A stretch of 64,000 nucleotides of DNA from Chamaecrista fasciculata (GCA_003254925.1 QANZ01007292.1:105780-169779); one strand, 5' to 3'; positions 1 through 12,394 are shown, counted from the stretch's first letter. The notes: generated by a model not told the origin, from the letters alone. Numbers and translations: made by a program.

Positions 1-222
1 TTGGATGAATGCACTGACGTGGCGTCTTAATAAAAAATGTGTTTTAAGGGACGTCCTACCATAGAGCGCCGTCATAAAGCTTATTATTAAGTTTGAAATT
101 AAAAAGTTATATAAATTTTTGTATTTATATCTAAATCTATTTTATATATTTTCAAAACACTCAAAAAATTAGAAATACTAAAAAATCTATTTTATATTCA
201 ATATCTAATACCTAAACTTGAT
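1..222. other. AT-rich intergenic DNA
   Basis: No gene, RNA or repeat boundary can be supported here. The first 80 bases are more GC-rich than the following AT-rich stretch and may be the edge of a repeat cut by the window start. Confidence 0.5.
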
Positions 223-539
223 ACCGGACATTTTGCACAATAACTTCCATCCATATAATTATTGATTAATGATTATGTAATTTTATTTTTGCACAATAAT
301 ATATGTTAATTAAGATGCATGTGTCAGACAAATTGGCAAAACAAACAACTGTCAAGTTAGCGAATTTAAGGATCCAACTAAAGCTACAACTATTTAAAGA
401 ACTGGAAACATAAATAATGTCAACCCTAGTGGCTGCTCTAAAAAAAGATATAATCAGACTCAAAGCAACAATAATTCTTTGATAAAACATCGTCGTGGAA
501 GAAAAACAAGAAATGACGTCGTGTAAGTACCTGACCCAA
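223..539. repeat. 317-bp dispersed repeat, copy 1
   Basis: Nearly identical to 2231-2547, beginning at accggacatt and ending after gtaagtacctgaccca. The two copies have equal length and differ at only about a dozen positions by eye. Flanks differ on both sides. One plus frame reads like a charged helical peptide (…KLADLRIQLKLQLSKELE… in copy 2) but is interrupted, so it may be a fragment of a captured gene or of a transposon. Family not recognised. Confidence 0.8.
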
Positions 540-1129
540 TTTCTCCCTATTATCTTTCTTTTTGTATTTTTTATTCGCTCTGTTCAATTTTTTATGTGAT
601 TCTCTCCGTTCTCCATCTTCATTTTTTTCATCATTTTTTTATCTTTAGGGAGAGATTGTAATTACAATTTCTTCCTGTTTTTTTTCTTTTTGTATGTTTT
701 TTTATTCGAATAAATTAGATCTTTGTCCCCCAAATTTTATAGTAGTGTTGTTCAGATCTCTGGTTTTAGTCTTTCTTTATGAAAGATTCTATTTTAATAT
801 TAGATCTTGACTCAGATTTGAGCATATATACCAGAAAGCATTCAATATTTCAACAAATTGATGAAAGAGTCTATGACATCTACATTTGGGATGAATACTA
901 CTTTTCTGATATGCAGAGAGTTTCATGATAAACATTTTATTGGCAACACCAAGATCAGTGATGGCTTTCATTCTACAGATAGGATCAGTTATACTTTAAT
1001 TTATTATTTTAGTTCAACAATATTTACAAATTATTCTTCTTCTGTATTTTCGAATTGGAGTTCTCTGGTTAATTGTAAATGCTGTATGACTTTTCTATAA
1101 TATGATTTGATATTATGGTTTTCAAAAAA
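540..1129. other. Intergenic, no supported feature
   Basis: Pyrimidine-rich then AT-rich sequence. Short open frames on both strands at 789-1100 overlap each other and resemble no family I know, so no gene is called. Confidence 0.4.
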
Positions 1130-1640
1130 AAAATAACACTAATAAATACAAAACACGAAAATACTAAAAACATCTAAGGGGTACGCGAAGCCATCTAGAA
1201 TACAAGGTGAAATTAAATTTAGAGAGTAAAAGTAAAAGAGAACGCCAAGAATAGATTTGCAAAATTCAAAACAATAAGACGTATTTGATAGAAAAAATTA
1301 AAGAAATGGAAGGACGAAAATGCTAATGAAATGAAATGTAGAAATTAAAGAGAGGGAAAGGGAAAACTCACAGTTTGAAGCTTTGAATGTTGTGAGGAGA
1401 GACTTATGAGGTTGATTCACACACCAAAAGCTTAATTCTCTCACTAATTAAGAGACTTATATATGAGGGGTTGATTCACACACCAAAAGCTTAATGCTAA
1501 AACAAGTTGAATGCTTTTTTATAGGCCAATTTGTTGAATCTAGAGCCTCTTATTTGTATGTATACGTATATATTCCTCAATAATTAGAATTTAATTAATC
1601 CAACAACAAACTCATTGACTTTTTTTTGGGCCAACAATTA
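1130..1640 (-). repeat. Second copy of the 5' region of the 13.8-15.0 kb gene
   Basis: Matches 15955-16540 over most of its length with indels: the actaataa-tacaaa start, the atttagagagtaa block, the ggaaaactcacagtttgaag block (splice donor GTGAGT on the minus strand), caccaaaagctta, and the tttgtatgtatacgta end. At 16.2 kb this sequence lies upstream of a minus-strand gene and probably carries its 5' untranslated exon. No protein-coding part of that gene follows here, so this is an orphan promoter/5'-exon duplicate. It also carries an internal direct repeat of ttgattcacacaccaaaagc (about 1421 and 1472). Confidence 0.75.
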
Positions 1641-2230
1641 ATTCATTGACTTGATTTGAATATAATTTTTATTTGTTTAATTTATCATCACTTGTTCGTT
1701 CAAGGCATGGCAAGCACATGCCATGTAGGAACGCATGAAGCAGAGGAGGGAGGGGGCCACCTACCTATCTTTTTTATTTTGTCATCCCTACTTGTATCTC
1801 TTCTTAAAAAGAAATTTAATTTGTTATACACATAATAGTAAGCTTCAAGATTAGGAATGACACAATGTAAATTCGAATCTGTCCAAATTACCCTATAATC
1901 GCATTATATTTGATGAATCAAGATTTCGTCAAGGGTCGTTTCTTTCACGAGAGATACCCCTCTAATTTATCTCTTAAGCTTAATTTGGTACTAGATAATA
2001 TGAGAGAGGAGAATATGATATTGAAGTGAGTAACGTACTTTATCTTGAGAGTTCTATCCAGTATTTATATGCTCATGAGGGAGAATTCACTCAAGAAAAA
2101 TCCTTTGATTAGGAAGAGATGGATTAGGATGAGGTTGACTAGGAAGAGATTCTTGTTAGCCTTTAATCATTGAATTAAATAAGATAACATTGATATCAGT
2201 TTTTATGGACTTTCATGGTTATTGATACNT
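1641..2230. other. Intergenic, no supported feature
   Basis: AT-rich sequence with a short GC-richer patch near 1700-1760. I see no coding region, RNA gene or clear repeat ends. Confidence 0.4.
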
Positions 2231-2547
2231 ACCAGACATTTTGCACAATAACTTCCATCCATATAATTATAGATTAATGATTATGTAATTTTATTCTTGC
2301 ACAATAATATATGTTAATTAAGATGCATGTGTCAGACAAATTGGCAAAACAAACAACTGTCAAGTTAGCGGATCTAAGGATCCAACTAAAGCTACAACTA
2401 TCTAAAGAACTGGAAACATAAATAATGTCAACCCCAGTGGCTGCTCTAAAAAAAGACATAATCAGACTCAAAGCAACAATAATTTTTTGATAAAACGTCG
2501 TCGTGGAAGAAAAACAAAAAATGACGTCGTGTAAGTACCTGACCCAA
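2231..2547. repeat. 317-bp dispersed repeat, copy 2
   Basis: Partner of 223-539 (same length, near-identical). Here it continues into a GC-richer segment (2560-2935) that copy 1 lacks, so copy 1 may be the derived, truncated one. Confidence 0.8.
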
Positions 2548-2940
2548 AAAAAACTCCACAAAGCACCCAAAAACCAGAACAATCCCAGGAAGTTGTCTTG
2601 GAAGCCAGAAGCCACCATGGAATGCCTAGTTCACAGTCATCGCCGCAGGGAAGCCAAACATGATCGACACCGTGGGAGTATTGATCAGAATGCCGCCATC
2701 ACAAAATACTCGAAATAAAGTAAAACTCTCATAAAGAGAAAGAGGGACCCTCACGTGGGAGGGATTTCAACACTGCTTAGACGAATAGGCTACCACCACT
2801 ATGCAAAAAAATAAAGAGACTCCCATCGTTGGAAGGGTGGCAGCCCGACGACGACGCTACAAAAAAACACAAGGGAGAGAGAGCAGGGAGAAAAGGAGGG
2901 GCGACTAGGGTTTGTTGTATATATATATAACTCTACTCAT
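2548..2940 (-). other. GC-rich segment, possible 5' part of a mobile element
   Basis: GC content rises well above its surroundings. On the minus strand it begins with a CT-rich tract and runs through GC-rich sequence up to copy 2 of the 317-bp repeat. This looks like a transposon leader or gene fragment, but no protein domain is visible and the assignment is weak. Confidence 0.25.
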
Positions 2941-3778
2941 AAGTGGTTTAAGTAGTCATAAATTTGAATAATTGAACAATTATTCTCATTATAAATTTAC
3001 AAATTAAATCATTAATCTTTAATGTTATTAAAAAGTTTAATTGTCAAATAATATAAATATTTTAAGATGGGTTCATGAGTCGAGTTGAGTTGACCCTTAA
3101 TTTTATGGGTCATGATCCATTTAACAAATATAAATGAATCAAATGACCCATTTGTGACTCAACCATTTAGAACTCAACCCAATATCAATCCAACACAACC
3201 ACATTTGCCACCCATGTATTTAACTATTTATCTTAACATTTGTTAAGTAAAACAATATTACTTAAGTACGAAACTAATAGTGTTATAATTTAGGAGTCAT
3301 ATTAAGTTCAATATAAAAGTTTAAGGATATAGTTAATTATAATTAAACAAGTTTAAAGACAAACTTAAAACTTATCTCAAATTGAAGTATAGAGATAACG
3401 TGTTTTGGCTTAAATTATTAAACTTTGTCAGACTTTACTTAAACATAATTTTCACTTGTTTAATTTATCGGGTGAATTGTTCAATTTAGACAAGCGTGTG
3501 TGATGCAAGCATGCTGATGTCAATGAAATATATATTTTCTTAATATATCATTTATCAAAATTTATATATTGTAAATTTGTAACTAACGTTATTTTAATTT
3601 TTAAGATATAATCCTCGTATTACGCCAAACTTTGTTGACCGGCCTTTGCCATGCTTATTGCTTAATGAGCAACGAAAAATTCATTTATTTATTTATTTTG
3701 CGAATCGGTGATTTCTTTTGAATTTTAAAATAACTTTTTCTAAGTTACATTTTGTATATTAGTCCTTATTTTCTTAAG
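2941..3778. other. AT-rich intergenic with a degenerate MITE-like patch
   Basis: No gene. Around 3065-3215 there are facing gggttca…gagttgagtt and actcaaccc…ttgccaccc words like those of hAT-type MITEs, but the ends are not clear. Confidence 0.3.
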
Positions 3779-4216
3779 GCTAAAGTGCACTTTCGGTCCC
3801 ATAACTTTAGCAAAGGTCTCAATTTAGTCCCATAACTTTTTTTGTTGCAATTTTAGTCTCATAACTTTGGCAAAGGTCTCAATTTGGTTCCATAACTTTT
3901 TTTTTGTTTCAATTTTGGTCTTATAACTTTTAAAAATGCCTCATTGTTGGTCTCAAGCTGATTTCCATCCATTTTCTGCCGTTAAAGATGATTTGGCATA
4001 CTGAGTTAAATGATGACGTGGCAAATATGAGTAAAGTGAATTTAACGGTAGATAATAGATGGAAATCAGCTTGGGACCAACGGTGAGACGTTTTTAAAAG
4101 TTATGGGACCAAAATTGCAATAAAAAAAATTATGGGACCAAATTGAGACTTTTGCCAAAATTATGGGATCAAATTTGTAACAAAAAAAGTTATGAGACCA
4201 AAAGTGCACTTTAGCC
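3779..4216. mobile_element. Mutator-type inverted-repeat element (GGCTAAAGTGCAC family)
   Basis: Long terminal inverted repeats start GGCTAAAGTGCAC and end with its complement GTGCACTTTAGCC. Both arms carry repeated words of the tagtcccataactt/ttatgggacc type. The flanks are ttttcttaa (3770-3778) and ttttcttat (4217-4225), an 8/9 match as expected for a 9-bp Mutator-type duplication. No coding capacity; non-autonomous. The element at 54490-54905 belongs to the same family. Confidence 0.8.
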
Positions 4217-4697
4217 TTTTCTTATTAAATTTTAATTAATTATTAATTTAGTATTGCCCCTATGATGAATGATCTCTTATATTTTGTGTTCTCCTATTTA
4301 ACTGCACTAAAATTTTAAGTTTATTAATTTAGTTTCTAGCTCTAGTTATACTATATTATATTTAATATATTAGTCCTCATTTTCTTAAAAAAAATGGATT
4401 ACTTTCCCTTACTGTATGTATAGATTTGTGTGATCAATCTCTTCTCTTTGTGATATAACCTTAGATTTCTTCTTCCTACATATTGCTTCTCGTAAAGAAG
4501 TAGTGGGTTGCCTCATCTATTGTAAAATCCTTGTGTGGTGATGAGCTGTGACTCTGAGTGGTTGTTATTACGGGCTTGATTAGGAACCTAATAACTTTCC
4601 TTGTGTGATTTATTTGATGTAATTGTAAAACATAACCTTAAAATCATGTGAGCGTTACCCTTGTAATAGGTTGACTATATAAGATTATTTTAATAAG
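4217..4697. other. Intergenic, no supported feature
   Basis: AT-rich sequence, no gene seen. A 19-bp word at 4678-4696 is repeated at 10967-10985; nothing else is shared. Confidence 0.35.
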
Positions 4698-4845
4698 GCC
4701 AAAGTCCTATTTTGGTCCCCCAGTTATGCTCAGTGTTTCAAATTGGTCCCCCAATTATTTTTCGTTCCATATTGGTCCCCCAGTTATGCAAAACTTGGCA
4801 AAGTTGGTTCCTCTAACAGTTTCCATCCATTTTGCCGTTAAAAAA
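4698..4845. repeat. Half of a palindromic ggtccc element
   Basis: Three spaced ggtcccccagttat/ggtcccccaattat words followed by a ccatccattttgccgtta stretch similar to the inner arm of the 3779-4216 element. No facing arm is found, so this is a truncated end. Confidence 0.55.
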
Positions 4846-5047
4846 AAGACAAAATTAACTTTTAACTCCTAAAAGTTTAAATTTTTTGCATCAAGGACCT
4901 TTTTCTCTATAATATAACCAAAATGTAAGAAAGAAGAAATAACTTGGGAATTTTAGTATATTTCACACAAAAAATACTTCTTCATTTTCTCTTTCTCGTT
5001 TTCCTCTCTGGTTCTCTCTCTCGCCGGGATTATTGCTGGTGCCGGAG

Positions 5048-5404
5048 ATGAACACACAAACAATGTCGTATTTGTTAGGAAGTAGCTACATGGGTAACCC
5101 ACCGGAACTAATGTCGTTGCCGACGATGAACACCCAAACAATGCCGTATATGTTAGGAAGTAGCTTCATGGGTAACCCGCCGGGATTATTGTCGGTGCCG
5201 ACGATGAACACACAAACGGTACCGTGCACGTGTTTCACGTGTTTGTCAAGAGGTGGTAGCTTCATGGGTAACCAGCCGGGATTAATGCCGGCGCCGGCGA
5301 TGGACACCCAAACGGTGCCGTATTTGTTAGAAAGTAGCTTCATGGGTAACCCATATGGGGAGAGTAAGTGGGGAAAGAGAGTAGTAGCATTTTTTAATTT
5401 TTAA
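5048..5404 (+). CDS. Candidate 118-residue protein with 26-residue tandem repeats
   Basis: No family recognised. From the ATG at 5048 the frame encodes about four units of the pattern MNTQT-(M/V)-PY-LLGSS-FMGNPPGL-(M/L)-S-(V/A)-P-(T/A); the frame is also open just upstream, where a partial unit PGLLLVPE precedes the first Met. The unit is 78 bases, a multiple of three; the third unit has an insertion that also keeps the frame, and substitutions are largely conservative. A pyrimidine-rich tract precedes it, as in plant 5' leaders. After the last unit a good splice-donor match (GAGA|GTAAGT near 5363) suggests the frame may be an exon rather than run to the stop at 5404. The minus strand is also open through the repeats, so strand choice rests on the leader and unit conservation. 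Could also be a non-genic minisatellite. Confidence 0.4.
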   Translation: MNTQTMSYLLGSSYMGNPPELMSLPTMNTQTMPYMLGSSFMGNPPGLLSVPTMNTQTVPCTCFTCLSRGGSFMGNQPGLMPAPAMDTQTVPYLLESSFMGNPYGESKWGKRVVAFFNF

Positions 5405-6204
5405 TTGATTTTTGCATTTTTTGTAAAGAAGTGGGGAGAGTGAGTGGGGAGAGAGAGTGGTGGGTTGATTTTATTTTTTTTTTAATTTCTTATATTATAG
5501 TTTTAAACATGGACGACCCGAAAGGGGTGGAGCCAATAATNATGGTTGAGGCTGCAGTGCACGTCATCCTCGTGTGTGTGTGTGTGTGTTTTAATGTTCA
5601 ATATATATAAATATAGATATATGTGTGGCTTGTTTGGTGGGCCATAATCAATTATTCATGGATGAATGAATGCAAAGTTACTATTTGGATGGGATTATTT
5701 TAGGCATTTGCATTTGCATTTGCTGGAATATGAAATTTGAAAAGTTATATCGTTATTATGAAAGATGTAACCGTGATGGAAGAGGATGATAGAGGAATGA
5801 TTTGGTTTATCAAGTTTTAGGGGCTGATGGAAATGGTAGAGCAAAACGTGAACAGAGTAATGATTTTGTGTATTTGTGTATGAGAAGAAAAGTAATGGGA
5901 GGAATGAAATCAAATATAGCAATGCCCTCACTTCTTAGCCCATTTCTCCATACTTATCCACCTACCACCCACGATTTCTACTTACTTCTACACCTACCAC
6001 CCATCATTATTATTATTCTAACCTCATTAGATGCACATAGGTCACTAGCTAGCTTATTAATTTCACATTTTAATTCATTATTATTCTTTGCTTATTTATT
6101 TCTTGACTATATATTATGTCATTGGTTTGGTTGGTTTAGCAAAACAAATAAAAAAAAGACACTTGAGAAAGTAGGATTGGATAGGAAATTAGGATATAGG
6201 AATT
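5405..6204. other. Intergenic with a (GT)n microsatellite
   Basis: A short GT repeat lies at about 5570-5590. No other feature; ORFs here are short and lack family features. Confidence 0.5.
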
Positions 6205-6485
6205 AGGGCTTGTTTGGGTGAGCATTACAACTTCATTATCTTTTCGTTATCTCTATTTTCATTACATAACTTCATCTACAGTGCTATATGGGTGTTTGTT
6301 TTGCAATTATAAAGTCATTACAAAAATATCACTTCATTACAAACTCGTTTCATTACAAAAATATCACTTCATTACATTTTGGTCCTTTCATTTCATTACA
6401 TAGTACTACTCCAACCTTCATTACAAATATTCACATCTAGCACAAATTCCGAGACAATTTCATTACATTTCATTTCATAANGCAT
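6205..6485. repeat. MITE-like element rich in cattac repeats
   Basis: Begins near gcttgtttgggtgagc and is built of many ttcattac words, including a near-perfect direct repeat of cattacaaaaatatcactt (about 6310 and 6350). Typical of small non-autonomous DNA elements, but matching ends were not found. Confidence 0.4.
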
Positions 6486-6489
6486 ATAT

Positions 6490-9400
6490 TAAATATTTAA
6501 ATGAAAGGAGAGCTTGTTAGTCACCAAAGTGGCCTACCTTGAAAGGTATTTAGATATTTAATTATGTATATCAATTGTTCATGACAATGTGATGCAATTA
6601 AATTATATGAAAGGTTATATTGAACAATTGAGATCATTAATTATAATACTAGGAGATCACCCAAAGGTGAATCATTGCTTATGATTGTGACATTTAAAGG
6701 GATTTATTAATATGCTTGGTAAATGTGTTTGTATATCCAAAGATAACATGCATGTTGACTATAGTATTTTTGATAATCCATTAAAGTTTGATCTTGTTTG
6801 CATCAATATTGGTCATGGCTATGTATTTAAGGATTACCCAAAGGTGAACTTATTTATATAATTAAAGTTTATGATTTATCTGAATCCATTTATGTTTTCT
6901 CAAATCATTAAAGTGTGAGTTTATATAATGTTTGCAATTTCCATTAATTTGTTCGATATGGGCAATATATTGGTCAAGTTGGATGGATTGAACTATGCAG
7001 ATTGGTTTGAAAAGATCTAGTTTCAACTAGGTATTATGGATTTAGACCTTGCATTAGTTTGTGATAAAAACCTACAACCATTAATGAGACCAGTACTAAA
7101 GTTGACAAGTTTCTTTATGGGGTTTGGAAGCGGTCTAATAGGTTGAGGTTGAACTTGATGAAAATGATGATGACAGAAAATGTTAATTCATCAATGCCTA
7201 AGACGAACAATGGGAAGGAGTTCATGTTGAAAATTAAAGAGCACTCCCATTAGGACATAACTGATAAGTCCATTGTTTATAACTTGATGAATGAGTCAAC
7301 GACCAAGAAATTTTGTTGGTTATAGCCCATTCATGATTATGTGACAAGTATGGTAAACTTGGCAGCAAAGCTGAGATTAATGGGTATGGAAGTGAGTGAT
7401 TCCTTCTTAGTACAGTTTATTATAAACTCACTTCCTCTTGAATTTGATAAGTTCCAATTAAATTATAACACCTTTAAAGAAAAATGGAACTTTCAAGCAA
7501 TTAAGGCCATATTGATTCAAGAAGAAGGGAGATTAAAGAAATTCGAATGAGTATTATGTTAATCTCACATTCCATAAAAAAGCTAATAGTAGCAAGTTAA
7601 AATATGAAAGAAATGACAAGAAGAGGGATAAATCAACAATGTAAGTTTTAATGCTAAGATTGGAAACAATACCTTTTCGTTGTATAAATGTAATACCTTT
7701 TATGGTTTAGGTATTTTAATTGACAACTTGTATTGTTTTAATCTTGATGTTAATTTTGTTGAATCCTTGTTTCATGTTGAACAAAGTATAGTTAACAAAT
7801 GTAGTACACATAATGAATGTTCTGCTTTCTTATAGCATCAAAGGTTAGGTCATAAATCAAAAGAAAAGATTTTGAGGTTAGTGAAAAGTGAAATCTTACC
7901 TTAATTGAATTTTGTTGACTGAGACTTGTGTATAGATTGCATTAAAGGTAAGCAAACTAGACACACATTACAGAATTCAGCCACAAGAAGCAGTGAACTT
8001 CTTGAATTGATACACACTAATATTAGTGGTCTTTTTAATGCTCCGTCTTTGATAGATGGAAAGTATTTCATTATCTTTATTGATGATTATTCACGGTATT
8101 GTTATTTATATTTACTGCATGAAAAGTCTTAATTTGTGGATGTCTTAGAGGTGTTCATAAATGAGGTAGAAATGCAGTTAAATAGAAAAGTGAAAGTTGT
8201 GAGATCTGATAAGGGTGGTGAATACTATGAAAAATTTAATAAAAATGGACAATGTCTAGGTTCATTTGCAAAGTTTCTTCAAAGTTGTGGCATATGTGCT
8301 TTATACACAATGCTTGGTACACCTCAACAAAATGATGTAGTTGAAAGGCGGAATCATGCTCTTATGGAAATGGTTAAGAGTATCTTAAATCACAGTACTA
8401 TACCTTTATCTTTATGGATGTATGTATTAAAGATTGTTGTATACCTAAGGTTCCTAGTTAGACAGTTCCTAAGACTCCTTATGAACTGTGGACAGGAAGT
8501 AATCTTAGCTTAAGGCATCTTCATGTTTAGGGTTGTCCAATAGAAATAAAGATTTATAATCCGCATGAAAAGAAGCTCGATGAAAGAACCATTAGTAGGT
8601 ATTTCATTAGCTATCTTGAAAAGTCAAAGGGGTACAGATTTTATTTTCCTAATCATAGTATAAGAATAGTTGAGTCTGACAATGCTCGATTCATTGAAAA
8701 TGGTCAATCTAGTGGGAGTAGTGATCCATGTAAGGTGGAAATTAAAGAATTTCAAGGAAAACACATAGTGTTTCTTCTTCTGTTGTTGTTTCTCTTATTG
8801 TATCACGGTCTAACAACATGTCAAAACTACAAAATAATATTTCAAATCCACTAGATGATGATATTAATGATGAATTAGCTATTAATGAACAAGTTACAAA
8901 TGAACAAGGGGTAAATGAGTAAGAGTTGCCACAAGAAATAGCAGTATAAAGGTCTACAAGGGAGAAAAGGCCAGCTATTTCAAGTGATTATATTATTTAC
9001 TCACTTGAGCATAAATGTGACTTAAGTATTGATTTAGATCCAGTCTCATTTAAAGAAGCCATGAAATGTGGAAATTCTAAAAAGTAGTTCAATGCTATGA
9101 AAGAAGAGTTGAAATTAATGGATGACAACAAAGTCTGGGATCTAGTTGTGTTGCCTGAAGGTTCAAAACTAGTAGATTGTAAATGGGTCTTCAAGACCAA
9201 AAGAGACTCTAAGGGCAACATAGAAAGGTATAAGATCAGACTTGTTGCCGAAGGTTTTACTCAAAAAGATAGTATTGACTATAAAAGAAACCCTCTCTTC
9301 AGTTTCAGAGAAGGATTCTTTAAGAATTTTTATGGCTTTGGTAGCTCATTATGATTTAGAGCTTCATCAAATAGATGTAAAGACCATCTTTCTTAATGGT

Positions 9401-11250
9401 GACTTAGAAGAAGAAGTTTATGTGGACCAACCAGAAGGTTTTGTGACCACAGGTAATGAAAAATTAGTGTGTAAAATAAATAACTCAATATATGGACTAA
9501 AACAAGCTTCCCGACAGTGGTATCTAAAGTTCAATAATACCATTGTGTCATATGGTTTTGTAGAAAACACTGTTGATCGGTGTATATACATGAAAAATTA
9601 GTGGGAGCAAGTTTAATATATTGGTTCTATATGTTGATAATATTCTTCTTGCTGCTAATAATGTTGTTTGTTACATGATGTAACAAAATTTCTCTCTAAT
9701 AATTTTGATATGAAATATATGGCTGAGACGTCATATGTGATAGAAATAGAAATATTCCGTAATAGATCACAAGAAAAGTTAGGATTGTCTTAGAAAGGAT
9801 ATATTAACAAAATATTAGAGAGATTTATGATGGAAAATTACTCTGCAAGGATAGTTCCAATTCAGAAAGTAAACAATAAAAAATGTTCAAAGAGTGATTT
9901 GGAACGAAAGGTAAAAGAGTCTATTATTCCATATGCATCTATAGTTGGGATTTTAATGTATATTGAAACATGTACTCGGCCAATTTTCAGTTTTGTTGAT
10001 GAAATGTTAGGCCAATATTAAATTAATCCTAGAACAGATCATTGGAAAGTTGCAAAGAAGATTCTAAGGCATTTGCAAGGCATTAAGGATTATTTACTCA
10101 CATATAGGAAGTCAAACCATCTTGAGGTGGTAGGCTATTCGGATTCAGATTATATTGGTTATGTAGATTTAAGAAAAATCTACATTTGTCATATGTCATA
10201 TGTTTTACTGGTTGGAAGAGTCGTATAATGGAAAGTGGAAAGTAGACTGTCATTGTTATTCTCACTATATAAGTTGAATTTGTGGCATGCTTTGAGGCCA
10301 GTGTTCATGAATTGTGGTTGCAGAACTTTGTCTTAGGTCTAAGTATTGTCGACAGTATAGCTAGACCGTTAAGACTTTATTGTGATAGTTGTGCAACTGT
10401 TTTTCTTCTCCAATAATGATATGTATTCTAAGGGTGCAAAACACATGAATTTGAAATACTTATCTATTAAAGAGAATGTGCAAAATCAAAAGTGTCAATA
10501 GAGCATATTGGTACTGGTTTAATGATAGCGGATCCGCTAACGAAAGGATTATTGTCCAAAACATTTATTGGTCATGTTGAAAGAATGGGCACTATAGATA
10601 CAAGTCCTTGTTAGCATAGTATTCGGGAATGTATATATATACATTAAGTTATCTTGCTCATATGGTTATGACACTTATGAATTCAATTAAAGTTGCATTT
10701 TGCATAATTGAAATTCACATTATGGTTGCATGCAATAATGTTTTGTGAGACAACAATAAAAGTCAACTATTAAAGTGTTGTCAAATTAAAGTTGTTATGA
10801 GTTGATTTGATTTGTGGTACATGGATGGAATCAAGTCATTATAAACTTGTGACTGCATGATCCGATCTTTTTCAATTCAGATTAAAGATGGCTTGTTAGA
10901 TTCAATTTATAGTGCGCAATTAAAGTTGTTGAATCTTCAAGTCGTAACATGGGCCAAGTGGGAGAATATAAGATTATTTTAATAATCTCTTAAGGTGGCC
11001 CATGTGACTAATGGACCATGTTTATTAAGAGGCCTAATTTGATGGTAGTTGGGTTTAAGATGTATTAGGCTTGGTAAGGTTTTTAAAAAAAAACATTCTC
11101 TCTTCCTTCACAAAAGCAAGTAGTTTCCTCACCTTTGGGATAAGTGGATAAGGCTAAGAAGGATTTCTCCACCATTAGAGAACATGAAAAGAAGAAGGAA
11201 AAAGGGAAGAAAATTCTCTTCAAGCTCATGGAAATAATGAAGTAAGGTAC
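6490..11250 (+). mobile_element. Ty1/copia LTR retrotransposon relic
   Basis: Recognisable parts in copia order on the plus strand: gag-like start (about 6958-7560), integrase core (about 7840-8510), reverse transcriptase (about 9090-9620) and RNase H (about 10020-10560). A polypurine tract (aagtgggaga) lies near 10956, so a 3' LTR probably begins around 10968. A matching 5' LTR was not identified and the outer limits are approximate. The element is broken, with many (a dozen or more) interruptions, so it is old and inactive. Confidence 0.85.
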
Positions 11251-11724
11251 ACACTTTCTTCTACTCATCACGTTCTTGAATATTAAAGTTTTCTTACATG
11301 ACTCCCTTATATGGTTAGTTTTTTGTTAGTGTTATTATAAAACTTTCATGTTTTACGTTTAAAGAATAAATGTAGAATTGAAAATATTTTGATATGAACC
11401 ATGCACTATAAATTTCATGGTGCAGTTTCTCTTCCTTAACTCTTTATTTTTCATCATTTTTATTTTTATTTGAAAAGAATCTTCAAGACAGCGCTAAGAA
11501 ACCTACTAATTAATTAAGGAACTTGATTTTCATAAGGAAATTATTTCCAATTTTTACAGGATTTTCTTTTTAACAAATCAATTCACTCCCTCCCCCCTAT
11601 GTGAACACTATCATTGAAGTATAATGACTGAGAAACTAAATAATAAAAAAAAACAAACATAAAAAACTATCCACTTGGCCACACATAAAATAAAAATTAA
11701 AATACAGATTTTTTGCCATAAAGA

Positions 11725-11806
11725 TAAAAATAATGGAGCTGATCGACTTGACTTCGTCCATACGCGTAAAAATAATGGAGCTGATCGACTTGACTTCGTC
11801 CATACG
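11725..11806. repeat. Perfect 40-bp direct repeat
   Basis: The word taaaaataatggagctgatc and its continuation to catacg occur at 11725-11764 and again, identical, at 11767-11806 (period 42). Perfect identity implies a recent duplication. Confidence 0.9.
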
Positions 11807-11989
11807 TTTCTAAGGTAGTACTAGAAAACGAAGAATGAAAGGATTAATTAAGTTTACAGTTTGATTATTCTTATGATAATGATTATGGTATTTCTTTACT
11901 ATAAACTTGTAGCTAACTAATACGTTACATTGTTATTTAATTTAAATCATAATGCATGTCAAGTTGTCAACATGTGAGTGCCTATTAAA

Positions 11990-12157
11990 CTTAGTCAAGT
12001 AGACTTATAAAAAAAATTCAGGCAAAAAAAAAAGTAGACTTATAAATAAAATGACTTTCTTCATAAAGACTTATAAACTTAGTCAAGTAAACTTATAAAA
12101 AAATTCAGCCAAAAAAATAACTAGACTTATAAAAAAAATGACTTTCTTCATAAAGAT
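11990..12157. repeat. Tandem duplication of about 80 bp
   Basis: Two adjacent copies sharing cttagtcaagta-acttata, attcag-c followed by an A-run, and gactttcttcataaaga. Differences are mainly A-run lengths. Confidence 0.8.
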
Positions 12158-12394
12158 TAATGAAGAAATCAATCTGACAATTCTTATAAAAAATAAACTT
12201 GCTTCGAATCGGATTGAACCATAATACAAAACGATTATTAGAAATCTGGCCGAGTCATAATTTTAATTTAAAAAAAAAATTTATATACTCTTTATTATTG
12301 ATTTTATGGGCCAAATAGTAAAAAAAATAACATAAAACCTAACATAAAATGTTACAATTCTAAAAAATCATTTTTTTATTTTTATTAATCTAAT

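Larger units (their letters stand above)
11251..12394. other. Intergenic with two small tandem duplications
   Basis: No gene. Contains the 40-bp tandem repeat at 11725-11806 and the roughly 80-bp duplication at 11990-12157 listed separately. Confidence 0.5.

Noticed and set aside
789-1100. Short frames of 60-80 residues on both strands
   Set aside because: They overlap each other, show no domain, and no promoter or splice context supports them.
4678-4696. 19-bp identity with 10967-10985 as a possible copia 5' LTR start
   Set aside because: Similarity stops at both edges of the AT-rich word; no LTR can be supported there.
5086-5343. 85-residue frame on the minus strand through the 78-bp repeats
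   Set aside because: Any repeat with a unit divisible by three can be open on both strands; the leader and splice-donor evidence favours plus.
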